Below are positions 28,008 to 36,334 of a DNA stretch of 37,996 bases, piece after piece. Within the stretch, counting starts at the first letter, position 1. Each line of letters opens with the position of its first letter. Below the pieces are notes generated by a model. The model did not search any database, was not told the DNA's origin, and was given only the letters and a program-made list of their open reading frames with translations. Both the position numbers and the translations under genes were made by a program. The DNA is taken from contig JAOPJZ010000030.1 in NCBI GenBank assembly GCA_025517525.1, positions 1 to 37,996 on the forward strand, given 5' to 3'. The DNA comes from Natronosalvus hydrolyticus (GTDB lineage Archaea; Halobacteriota; Halobacteria; Halobacteriales; Natrialbaceae).

Positions 28008-30434
28008 ATGAGTACGGGCACGATGACGGACTGGCGTGCGGTGTTCGGTCACGACGAACCCTACGACGAGCAAGTCGACGGGATCGAAACCGCGATTGAG
28101 ACTGCTAAAGCGGGTGGCTACACGGTCATCGAAGGAGCCTGCGGAACTGGCAAGACGATGATCGCACTCACCGCGGGTATCGACCTCGTGCGGGATCCTG
28201 ACACCGACTACGACCGGGTGTTCGTCCTGACGAGCGTGAAACAGCAACTGCGCCAGTTCGAAACCGACCTCGAGACGATCAACGAGAGCCTACCAAATCA
28301 GTGGGATCCGGTATCTGGGCTCACCCTCATCGGGAAAGCGGACGTCTGTCCGTACAACCGAGAAAACCGCGGCGGTGTCACCGACGACAACGTTTACGAT
28401 CGGTGTGAAACACTACGCGAGCGCACGCGAGACCTGACCGGCGAAGGTGGATCCACGACCGCTGGCGCACTCGTTGCCAACGCGAAAAGCCAACAAATCG
28501 GGCTGGCCGACAGCGCCAACGCCCCATCTCCCTCCGGTTCCACTGGTAACGCACGGGGTGCCAACTATCTCGAGACGGCGGACGAACCGACACCGTATCC
28601 ACCCGAGATGCCCGAGTACAATACGGGTGGACCGGCCGGCAGCGAGGTCGAGTACTGTCCGTTCTATGCGCAATATCTCGAGGACCTCCCGGAGGAAGCG
28701 AGCGACGGGAGTCCACTCGAAGCAGTCCCGTTCGACGTCACCGAGACCGGCTTGCTCACGCCGGAGGACCTGGTTACACAGTCGGTTCGACACGGGACCT
28801 GCCCGCACTCGGTGATGGGGGCTGTCCTGGGGGATGTCGAGGTCGTCATCGGCAACTACTACCACGCGTTCGATCCGACGACGACTGCCGCATTCACCGG
28901 CGCACTGCTCGATTCGTCGACTTTCGTGGTCTGTGATGAAGCGCACATGCTCGAGCCTCGCGTGCGCGACCTTGTGAGCGATGGGGTCGCCGATTCGACC
29001 CTTCGTGATGCCGAAACCGAACTGTCGCGGGTCCTCCAGCCGGTTCGATTCGAGCAGGAGGGTCGGTCGACGCAGGGCGGATCCAAAACTGCCGATGCTG
29101 ACCTCGTTCGGGCCGAACTGAACGATACCGACGTTTCCACCGAGGAACTCGAGCGAACCCTCGAGTTCGTGCAGGACCTTCGTGGCGAACTCGATAGACG
29201 AATTCGGGCGCATCTGGAGCGCACCCATCGCGGGTGGCAGTCGAATCTGACTGATCTGTCGGACGACGAAATCCCGCTCCGAGAGCCGACGGAACCGGGT
29301 GAAGACGAGCTATCGGTGTGGGCCAGCGAAGCAGGCTACAGCGATGCAGTTTGGGTGCGTGCCGATTCGGTTGGCGCTATCGTTGAGCGGATCTTGAACG
29401 AGGCCGAAGACGAGGAGAAATCGCGGGCTATGCCTGCGGTCGGTCGACTGCTGGGTGAGTGGTATCGACGGGATCACACGACCAACTTTCGGGAGATCGA
29501 ACTCGAGCGTACCTGGGACGAGATGGAACCGGCCGATACCTGGCGTCGGGCCTACACGGCACGGCTCGCCTTGCACAACTGTGTGCCAAGCGACGCCATC
29601 GGGTCCAGACTGTCGGCGTTCGGTGGAGGGATTTTGATGAGTGCAACCCTCGAACCGATGGACGCGTTCACCGAGGTGACGGGACTCCAGTATCTCGAGC
29701 GAGAAGAGAACCGACCGGTAATAAAACGTCAGTACGGGCTGCACTTTCCCGAACGGAACCGCGAGAGTTTCGCGGTATCGCTGCGGAAATTCACGTATCA
29801 AAATCGTGGCAGCCCTGCCGAGGAGTCACCGACACGAACCGCCTATGCCGAGTCGCTCGCCCAGATAGCACGGCTTCCGGGGAACGTCCTCGTCGGGATG
29901 CCGAGTTACGGCGAGGCCGAATGGGCTGCCAGCACACTCGAGGCGCGACTTACCGACAAGCCGGTCTTGCTCGATTCCTCGAGCAGCGACGGCGCGACCG
30001 AATCGCTCAAAGACGAGTTCTTTGCCGGCGACGGGAAGGTTCTCGTGACGAGTCTACGAGGGACGCTCACCGAGGGTGTCGATTATCACGGGGATCGGCT
30101 GAGCGCGGCCGCCGTCTGTGGCGTCCCAATTGTCAACACCTCGAGTCCACGCACGAAGGCCGTTCGTCGGGCGTACGACGAGACCTTCGGTGACGGTTTC
30201 ACCTATGCGCTCACTGTCCCAGCCGTCCGAAAAGCCAGACAGGCCATCGGGCGTGTCATCCGCAGTCCCGACGACGTGGGCGTTCGTATCTTGCTCGACG
30301 AACGATACGCTCGCGATAGCTGGGATTCGGTACGCCCGTTTTTCCCCGATAATTCGGCGTTTCAACCGGTCAGCCCGGATATGCTCGAGTTCGGCCTCGA
30401 ACGGTTCCGAAAACGCCTCGAGGAAGATAGTTGA
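28008..30434 (+). CDS. XPD/Rad3-DinG type ATP-dependent DNA helicase
   Basis: An 808-residue superfamily 2 helicase. It has Walker A GACGTGKT (43-50), DEAH (310-313), and later SATLEPMDAF, TSLRGTLTEGVDY (motif V) and RKARQAIGRVIRS (motif VI). Four cysteines at 114, 133, 217 and 265 are placed as the FeS-cluster ligands of XPD. The interval between the second and third (about 83 residues, with a Gly/Ser/Ala/Pro-rich stretch 145-210) is much longer than in crenarchaeal XPD. The enzyme unwinds DNA 5'-3' in repair; an exact cellular role is not settled in archaea. The ATG at 28008 overlaps a five-codon frame, and an ATG five codons on is an alternative start. Confidence 0.92.
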   Translation: MSTGTMTDWRAVFGHDEPYDEQVDGIETAIETAKAGGYTVIEGACGTGKTMIALTAGIDLVRDPDTDYDRVFVLTSVKQQLRQFETDLETINESLPNQWDPVSGLTLIGKADVCPYNRENRGGVTDDNVYDRCETLRERTRDLTGEGGSTTAGALVANAKSQQIGLADSANAPSPSGSTGNARGANYLETADEPTPYPPEMPEYNTGGPAGSEVEYCPFYAQYLEDLPEEASDGSPLEAVPFDVTETGLLTPEDLVTQSVRHGTCPHSVMGAVLGDVEVVIGNYYHAFDPTTTAAFTGALLDSSTFVVCDEAHMLEPRVRDLVSDGVADSTLRDAETELSRVLQPVRFEQEGRSTQGGSKTADADLVRAELNDTDVSTEELERTLEFVQDLRGELDRRIRAHLERTHRGWQSNLTDLSDDEIPLREPTEPGEDELSVWASEAGYSDAVWVRADSVGAIVERILNEAEDEEKSRAMPAVGRLLGEWYRRDHTTNFREIELERTWDEMEPADTWRRAYTARLALHNCVPSDAIGSRLSAFGGGILMSATLEPMDAFTEVTGLQYLEREENRPVIKRQYGLHFPERNRESFAVSLRKFTYQNRGSPAEESPTRTAYAESLAQIARLPGNVLVGMPSYGEAEWAASTLEARLTDKPVLLDSSSSDGATESLKDEFFAGDGKVLVTSLRGTLTEGVDYHGDRLSAAAVCGVPIVNTSSPRTKAVRRAYDETFGDGFTYALTVPAVRKARQAIGRVIRSPDDVGVRILLDERYARDSWDSVRPFFPDNSAFQPVSPDMLEFGLERFRKRLEEDS

Positions 30435-30486
30435 GACGAGAAGGGACGGTATGTCGCCACAGACTTATCGAATCGAACCGTTTCAC

Positions 30487-31923
30487 TCAGAGACTTCCCG
30501 GATCGAACTCGAGCGCCCAGGCCTCAATCCACTCGGGGAGCTCATCTCGTCGGGTTTCGTAGGATAGCGTGACGATGTCTGCGGGTTCGAGTGCGTATTC
30601 GGCAAACACTCGTTGTCGTCGCTCGAGGTCGGTTTCCTCCTCTTCGTCCGTATCTTCAGTATCATCATCAGTGTCTTCAGTATCATCGTCGACGTCTACG
30701 GTATCATCATCAGTGTCCTGAGTGTCGTCCGAAGCACCGTCGTCCGTCTCATCGGTATTGTTGTCAGTGTCTGAACTGTCGTCCCCAGTTTGGTCGCCAC
30801 TCGTGTCGTCTGTCTGGCTACCGTCATCGGTGTCGTCGCCGGTCGGTTCCGTCTCGTCGTCGGACCCTGTACTGTCGTCATCGTCACCGTCGGTATCCTC
30901 ATCATCGTCTGGAGCGACGTCGAGGCCCTCGAGTGGCAGTGCGGGATACTGTCGGACCCGGGGTGCGATAGCTGTCTGTACTTCGGGTTCGAGGACGAAC
31001 GAAACAAATTCGTAGGCCAGATCGACCTGGATCGCCCCTTCGAAGATTCCGACTAGACGTGGTTCGGCGTAACCGACGTCGCCTGGGTAGGTGATGCGAT
31101 ACCGATCGGGATCGTTGCCCTCGAAGATTCTGTCGAGTGCATCGGTGGCGAACGCCGGCAGTATCGCTCGGCCATCGCCATCGTAGCTGGCGAGTGCATC
31201 GGCCCAGGTTTGTTCGACTGCAAGGTTGTTTTCTCTCAGCGCTTGCCATTGCTCGAGATATCGATCTGGCCCGACGTCGTCGATGAGCCAGCTCAGGAAG
31301 CCTCGTCCGCGTGGGTTGTACCGTGGTGAGGTTGTGACGACCGCAGATTCGTAGCCCGATTCAGTGAGTGCTTCGAGGGATGGGGGTGGGGAAACCGCGG
31401 TTTCGTCGACCAGCAAGGACACGTACTGGGTACTGATTGGGAGGATTCTGTCGGCTGGATCCTCGAGATCCAGGCCGTCCCGAATCCCTCCGATGGTGTC
31501 GATCCGGTCTCGATTGAGCGACCGAAACAGGGTCCTGTCCTCGAGTTCGACATCGGCCAGGGCGAGATCAGTTGTCGTGAATCCGAGATAGATCTCGGCA
31601 TCGGGAAGGAAATCTCGACGCTCACGCTCGACGTAGTGTGCCATGCCCGCTTCGGGGAGAATCCAGTCGATTTCTGCGTCGTCGAAGCGTTCTTCAAAGG
31701 TCTCTTTGAGCCAGACCGCTGCTGACGCTTCGCCCTCGACGAACGGTTTCGTCGTTGCGATGCGTAACGTCCCCTCTTCGACCGGTTCGTCCGGTTCGGC
31801 GTCACCATCGGCTGCAGGTGGCTCGGGTTCAGCATCGTCTTCTCGCCTCGCACAACCACTTAGTGCTGGGAGAGCAACGGCTGTCGAGCCCGCCAGCGCG
31901 TGGACGAACGTTCGTCGGTCCAT
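30487..31923 (-). CDS. ThiB-like substrate-binding lipoprotein with acidic insert
   Basis: A 478-residue ABC-transporter binding protein. It has a Tat leader (MDRRTFVHALAGS) and lipobox ending ALSGC (C24). The body (about 55-335) follows the ThiB thiamine-binding pattern: LRIATTKPFVEG, DAEIYLGFTTTDLAL, VSLLVDETAV, YNPRGRGFLSWLIDD and AILPAFATDALDR. A run of about 97 residues (337-433) made almost only of D, T, S, E and G interrupts the C-terminal lobe, after which the fold resumes with RVFAEYALEPADIVTLSY and EWIEAWALEF. Thiamine is the likely ligand by family, but no permease or ATPase gene of that kind is next to it. ATG at 31923 begins the Tat leader. Confidence 0.85.
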   Translation of the reverse strand: MDRRTFVHALAGSTAVALPALSGCARREDDAEPEPPAADGDAEPDEPVEEGTLRIATTKPFVEGEASAAVWLKETFEERFDDAEIDWILPEAGMAHYVERERRDFLPDAEIYLGFTTTDLALADVELEDRTLFRSLNRDRIDTIGGIRDGLDLEDPADRILPISTQYVSLLVDETAVSPPPSLEALTESGYESAVVTTSPRYNPRGRGFLSWLIDDVGPDRYLEQWQALRENNLAVEQTWADALASYDGDGRAILPAFATDALDRIFEGNDPDRYRITYPGDVGYAEPRLVGIFEGAIQVDLAYEFVSFVLEPEVQTAIAPRVRQYPALPLEGLDVAPDDDEDTDGDDDDSTGSDDETEPTGDDTDDGSQTDDTSGDQTGDDSSDTDNNTDETDDGASDDTQDTDDDTVDVDDDTEDTDDDTEDTDEEEETDLERRQRVFAEYALEPADIVTLSYETRRDELPEWIEAWALEFDPGSL

Positions 31924-32087
31924 CGTCTCGATATCGGGGCGAAGCGGCTTAAGCGCCACGTCGATTCGCGACGAGAACTGTTCTCCATCGTTCACATTGA
32001 CGATAGCATCACAGAATCAGCACGTATCAGACTCGAGGAAGGGCCAGACAGGCGAACAGTTTTGCTGGTCGGGAACAACCATCCCGT

Positions 32088-33299
32088 GTGTCACCGGATC
32101 GCCGCTACGTGCTCGGGGGTATCGTCGTCTTACTCGGGCTCGTTACGGGTGCGATTTTACTCGAGGTACTCGGGACAATCCTGTTCGCGCTGACCGTTGC
32201 GTACGTCCTGATACCGGTGAGCAACTGGCTCGAGCGTCGAGGACTGACGCCGTGGCTTTCGGCTGTTGGGGCCACTATCGTTGGCTTTCTGGGCGCGCTG
32301 GCCGTTTTCGCGCCAATATTTGTAACCCTCTATCTACGCCGGGGGGAGTTACTGGACTTTATCCAGACGATCCCGGATGAGGTCCCGATCGTGGTTCCAG
32401 TGGTCGAATCGACGATTACGCTCGAGTCGGCGGAGGTTCAGCGGTTGATAACTGCACAGGTGCAAGATATCGCACTGAGTGTGGGTGCGGCCGCGCCGGA
32501 ACTGGCGATCAAATTCGCGCTGTTCGTGTTATTGTTGTTCGGTCTGTTACTGAAAGGCGATGCGGCCGGCCGGGCGGCAATCGCACCGGTTCCACACGAG
32601 TATCGAGATATCGTTGGCGCACTCGATAACCGGGCGCGGGAAACGCTGTACGCCATTTACGTTCTCCAGGCCGGGACGTCGGTGGCGACGTTGCTTATCG
32701 GGTATCCGCTTTTTTTGTTGCTTGGTTACGACTCGGCGTTCACCCTGGCGTTTATCGCGGCGCTCTTGCAGTTCGTTCCGATCATCGGTCCGAGTTTGTT
32801 GATCGTCCCCCTGGCAGCGCTTCACGTGACGATGGGTGAAATAGGGGCGGCGATCCTCGTGGCAGTGCTCGGGATCGGGTTAGTCGCCTGGTTTCCGGAT
32901 GTCGCCGTCCGTCCGCGCCTCGCGCGTCGGTCTGTTGGCCTTCCGGGAAGCCTCTATTTCGTGGGGTTTACCGGCGGACTGTTCACCCTCGGTGCTATCG
33001 GTATCGTCGTTGGGCCGCTGATCGTGGCGGTTTTCGTCGAGTCCGTTGATCTCCTTTCTGCAGAGGTAAACGGCGAGGTCACCCTCAGCGATTTCCACAC
33101 GCCTGATGGCGAAGGAGACGACATATTGACCGAAGAAGGAGACGACACGCTGGCCTACGAAGACGACGACTCGAGTGGCATAGATTCTCCCTCGAATGGA
33201 AGCGACGGCGTCTCGGCCAGCGTGATCGAAAGCGAACGAGTAGACGGTCACTTCGACGAGAACCGTGCAGGCACGTCACCAACCGAGAGCGAGCGTTGA
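32088..33299 (+). CDS. AI-2E family transporter
   Basis: A 403-residue membrane protein with about eight membrane segments and the AI-2E/PerM family pattern: LLEVLGTILFALTVAYVLIPVSNWL at the N-terminus, a periplasm-side helical region, LLGYDSAFTLAFIAALLQFVPIIGPSL, and the C-terminal GFTGGLFTLGAIGIVVGPLIVA. A long acidic Ser/Asp/Glu-rich tail (about 335-403) is halophile-specific. Family members export small molecules such as autoinducer-2 or exchange Na+/Li+ for H+; the substrate here is unknown. The start is GTG (MSPDRRYV). It diverges from the ThiB-like gene with 164 bp between. Confidence 0.9.
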   Translation: MSPDRRYVLGGIVVLLGLVTGAILLEVLGTILFALTVAYVLIPVSNWLERRGLTPWLSAVGATIVGFLGALAVFAPIFVTLYLRRGELLDFIQTIPDEVPIVVPVVESTITLESAEVQRLITAQVQDIALSVGAAAPELAIKFALFVLLLFGLLLKGDAAGRAAIAPVPHEYRDIVGALDNRARETLYAIYVLQAGTSVATLLIGYPLFLLLGYDSAFTLAFIAALLQFVPIIGPSLLIVPLAALHVTMGEIGAAILVAVLGIGLVAWFPDVAVRPRLARRSVGLPGSLYFVGFTGGLFTLGAIGIVVGPLIVAVFVESVDLLSAEVNGEVTLSDFHTPDGEGDDILTEEGDDTLAYEDDDSSGIDSPSNGSDGVSASVIESERVDGHFDENRAGTSPTESER

Positions 33300-33486
33300 G
33301 GGAGGTCGAACTTCGACTCGAGTGAATTGATGGTCAACCGTTGTCGGTGTTGCAGAAAACGACTCGAAAATCACCCGAAGCCTGGTCTGTCCAAACGCGT
33401 CGCTTGTACCGAACTGTGGATGAAGCTCCGGGCGTCGCAGTTTTGCTAACCCACTGACTTTTTTCGTTTGCTATCGTAGTGCCGGT

Positions 33487-34029
33487 ATGAACAAGTCGAC
33501 AGCTATCCACGCGCTCATCGGCGCACTGGTTGGGGCGATCACCTCGTTTATCCCGTTTTCGACCGTGATAGGAGGTGCACTTGCCGGCTTCCTCGAGGGG
33601 CCGGATAACACAGAAGGCTTTTTAGCTGGGCTGCTCGCCGGAATCTTCCTGTTTATCCCGGCGCTCGGGTCGTTGCTGTTCGTCTTCGGATTCCTTGGAT
33701 TCGGTTTCGGACTGGGTGGCCTCCCCTTCGAAGGTCTGGCGCTGTCTTTCGTCATCCTCAGCTTCATCGGGTTCGTGGTCGGCCTCTATACGATCGGGGC
33801 CGCCGCAGTCGGCGGCTTCATTGGGGCCTGGGCCGCTCGAGAGTATCCAGAACAGCGCTATCGATTCAGGGATACGCTTGGTTTTTCGACCGACTCGAGT
33901 GTCACTACGGCGGGAGGAAACGCGGATCATGGTTTCGAGCCAGCAGACTCGAAGCAGGAAATGAATACGCATAGCGCGGAGCCGCCGGGGTCGGAATCCG
34001 AACCGACTGATTCTTTCGACGAACGGTAG
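33487..34029 (+). CDS. DUF5518 family membrane protein
   Basis: A 180-residue protein. Its Gly-rich hydrophobic core begins ALIGALVGAITSFIPFSTVIGGALAGFLEG and continues with GLLAGIFLFIPALGSLL and AAAVGGFIGAWAA, the pattern of the haloarchaeal DUF5518 family, with about four membrane segments. The C-terminal 50 residues are polar and acidic. The function is unknown. It is a single gene, and a hairpin-plus-tail repeat begins 25 bp after its stop. Confidence 0.85.
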   Translation: MNKSTAIHALIGALVGAITSFIPFSTVIGGALAGFLEGPDNTEGFLAGLLAGIFLFIPALGSLLFVFGFLGFGFGLGGLPFEGLALSFVILSFIGFVVGLYTIGAAAVGGFIGAWAAREYPEQRYRFRDTLGFSTDSSVTTAGGNADHGFEPADSKQEMNTHSAEPPGSESEPTDSFDER

Positions 34030-34053
34030 GCCTTGACGTTCGAGCGTCAGTTA

Positions 34054-34095
34054 CCCACGACTGAAGTCGTGGCCTTCCGCCTTGCCTCTGTGTGA
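34054..34095 (-). repeat. Hairpin-plus-tail repeat, copy 4
   Basis: The palindrome ccacgactgaagtcgtgg (34055-34072) is followed by the tail ccttccgccttgcctctgtgtgaa, aligned with copies 2 and (reversed) 1 and 3. It lies between two convergent genes and may double as a terminator, but the conserved tail argues for a mobile-element end. Confidence 0.65.
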
Positions 34096-34141
34096 ACCCG
34101 ATACTCGACTTCGAGCAGTCGGACTCGAGGCCGGGCACCGC

Positions 34142-35422
34142 TCACTCGTATCGGAGGGCATCGATCGGATCGGTCCGTGCCGCCCGCCAGGCGGGGTACA
34201 GGCCGGAGATGACCCCGACGCCGATACCAGCAGCAATCGCCAGGACGACGTATTCGAACGGGTAGACCAGCGGCAGGTCGATGTACCATGCGCCGAGATA
34301 GCCGACAGCTAATCCGAGCGCGGTGCCGAGTACCGCGCCGACCACGCCCAGGATGACGGCTTCGCTCAAAAAGAGCGTGAGAATATCTCGGTTCTGCGCA
34401 CCGACGGCTTTCATGATCCCGATCTCGCGGGTTCGCTCGGTCACCGACACGAGCATGATGTTGGCGATACCGATCGAGCCGACCACGAGGGAAATCGCGG
34501 CGATACCGACGATAAAGTTCTGGAGCAAGCCAAGGATGTCCTCGAGTTGCTGGAGGAGTTCGGTGCTCGTCTGTAAGATGACGGCGAGATCGTCTCCGAG
34601 GAACTCGCTGGCGTCGGATTGGTCGCTCTCGAAATAGGCGATAGCCGCGTCTCGAGTGCGGTCGACGTCGTCCTGATCGGCACTGGGTGCTTCGACGACG
34701 ATGGCGATGAACCGGACGTCACGGTCGCCGTTATCCACATCAGTATCGCCGTTTCCGGCAGCGGGTCCAACGGCCTGGTCGACGTAGAAGGGGTCGGTCG
34801 GGACGTAGATCCGGGGCGCGGCTTCGAACCCCTCGAACGGGCTCTGTCCCTCCGAGGAATCGGTGATCCCGACGACGGTGAGCGTTTCCGTGCCGCCGGT
34901 GACGATCGTCACCTCGAGTTCGTCGCCGACGCTCACGTTCTCGTCGAACTGCTCGGCAGCGGCGGGGTTGATCACGGCCTCCCGTTCACCCATCTGGAAC
35001 TGGCGACCCTCTTTCAGTGAACCCTCGCGGATATACGACGGTCCGGCGGCTATCAGCCCGTCTCCCTGCAACCGCGTCTCACCACCGTAGGTGATCGATT
35101 GGGCGTCGATGGTCGCATAGCCGTAGGCGGCCTCAACTGGCTCGAGTTCGCTGACGTTGTCGAGGTCGTTCTGACTGAAGACGAACTGGGCACCTGCAAG
35201 CGGTCCACCTTCGGTGTCGGGATCGGCGGCCCAGCCGTAGAGGTTTCGCTGATCGTCGGGGCTGATATCGCCGATGATGCCCGCCTGGAGACTCGCGCCG
35301 AGGCTGACGAACGCGATGACAGCAGCGATACCGATGATCACGCCGAGGGTCGTCAGTGCCGACCGAAGGCGGTGTCCGCGGATCGACCGCCAGGACAGTC
35401 GCAGCGACTCGAGTGGCCGCAT
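34142..35422 (-). CDS. MacB/FtsX-type ABC transporter permease
   Basis: A 426-residue permease with one N-terminal membrane segment (SALTTLGVIIGIAAVIAFVSLG, about 20-42), a large extracellular MacB-type domain (about 45-285), and three C-terminal segments (VGIAAISLVVGSIGIANIM; LFLSEAVILGVVGAVLGTAL; VVLAIAAGIGVGVISGLYPA). The cytoplasmic loop REIGIMKAVGAQNRDIL is diagnostic, and the C-terminus ends PIDALRYE. It pairs with the ATPase gene whose stop overlaps its start (TAATG). Systems of this kind extrude peptides or lipoprotein-like substrates or signal through the membrane; the substrate is unknown. Confidence 0.94.
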   Translation of the reverse strand: MRPLESLRLSWRSIRGHRLRSALTTLGVIIGIAAVIAFVSLGASLQAGIIGDISPDDQRNLYGWAADPDTEGGPLAGAQFVFSQNDLDNVSELEPVEAAYGYATIDAQSITYGGETRLQGDGLIAAGPSYIREGSLKEGRQFQMGEREAVINPAAAEQFDENVSVGDELEVTIVTGGTETLTVVGITDSSEGQSPFEGFEAAPRIYVPTDPFYVDQAVGPAAGNGDTDVDNGDRDVRFIAIVVEAPSADQDDVDRTRDAAIAYFESDQSDASEFLGDDLAVILQTSTELLQQLEDILGLLQNFIVGIAAISLVVGSIGIANIMLVSVTERTREIGIMKAVGAQNRDILTLFLSEAVILGVVGAVLGTALGLAVGYLGAWYIDLPLVYPFEYVVLAIAAGIGVGVISGLYPAWRAARTDPIDALRYE

Positions 35423-36255
35423 TAGCGACCCCCATCGTCGCTCGTACTCGCACCGTTCTCGTCGCCCCTAGCCACATCATTATGGTCGATCGCGCCCTCA
35501 TTACTACCCATCTCAGACCCCTTCGTTTCACCTCGAGAATCGCTAGCAGACGACGAGTTTGATTCGTCGAGTGATTCGATCCACTCGATCTCCCCGTCGA
35601 GCAGATGGATGATGCGTTCAGCCCGCTCGGCGACGTGTCGTTCGTGAGTGACGACGATCATGGTGGTGCCGGCGTCGTGGAACTCCTCGAACAGATCGAG
35701 GACGTCGGCTTCGGTCTCGCTGTCGAGATTCCCGGTCGGTTCGTCGGCCAGGATGATTGCCGGGTCGTTCACCAGGGCTCGAGCGAGGGCGACGCGCTGG
35801 CGCTGGCCGCCGGAGAGTTCGTTCGGCTGGTGGTCGATTCGGTCGCCGAGGCCGACGCGCCCGAGCAAGTCCCGGGCGCGTTCGTGACGCTTTTCACGAC
35901 TGACGCCACGGAACAGCTGTGGCAGGGCGACGTTCTCGAGGGCGTTCAGTCGGGGCATGAGGTTGAACGTCTGGAACACGAACCCGACAGTGGTTCCCCG
36001 GAGGGTCGTCCGTTCGCGATCTGACAGGCCAGAAATCTCCTGTCCGTCGATCGAAACGGTGCCCGACGTTGGCGTATCGAGACATCCCACGAGGTTCATC
36101 AGCGTCGATTTTCCGGACCCGCTCGGCCCCATGATGGCCGTGTACGAACCACGCGGAATCGAGAGCGTGACGCCGTCGAGTGCGTGCACCGGCTCGCCGA
36201 TCTGGTAGGTTTTTCGCACGTCCACCATCTCCACGGCGTCACCGACAGTTCCCAT
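35422..36255 (-). CDS. MacB/LolD-type ABC ATPase
   Basis: A 277-residue ATP-binding subunit. Walker A GPSGSGKS is at 43-50, the signature is ELSGGQRQRVALARAL, Walker B is ILADEPTGNLD, and VVTHERHVA carries the switch His. A polar tail of about 45 residues (SSSASDSRGETKGSEMG) is added after the usual end. It belongs with the permease gene that overlaps its stop codon. The start at MGTVGDAVEM was chosen because the 71 codons upstream cross the rpiA promoter and are unlike the family. It is divergent from rpiA with 79 bp between the starts. Confidence 0.94.
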   Translation of the reverse strand: MGTVGDAVEMVDVRKTYQIGEPVHALDGVTLSIPRGSYTAIMGPSGSGKSTLMNLVGCLDTPTSGTVSIDGQEISGLSDRERTTLRGTTVGFVFQTFNLMPRLNALENVALPQLFRGVSREKRHERARDLLGRVGLGDRIDHQPNELSGGQRQRVALARALVNDPAIILADEPTGNLDSETEADVLDLFEEFHDAGTTMIVVTHERHVAERAERIIHLLDGEIEWIESLDESNSSSASDSRGETKGSEMGSNEGAIDHNDVARGDENGASTSDDGGR

Positions 36256-36299
36256 TACTGGGTTTACAGGTTCCCACGGGCAAAAACGTTCGTGAGGGG

Positions 36300-36311
36300 G
36301 TATGCTTTTCC
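36300..36311 (+). promoter_or_regulatory. TATA box of rpiA
   Basis: The motif tatgctttt is centred about 29 bp before the ATG at 36335, with no ribosome-binding site. This supports 36335 rather than the upstream ATG at 36302, which lies inside the TATA box. Confidence 0.5.
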
Positions 36312-36334
36312 CATCGGACCGCGCTCGTGAACGT

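Noticed and set aside
30625..30915. Frameshift or chimera in the ThiB-like gene
   Set aside because: The frame stays open and the family pattern resumes in the same frame after the acidic run.
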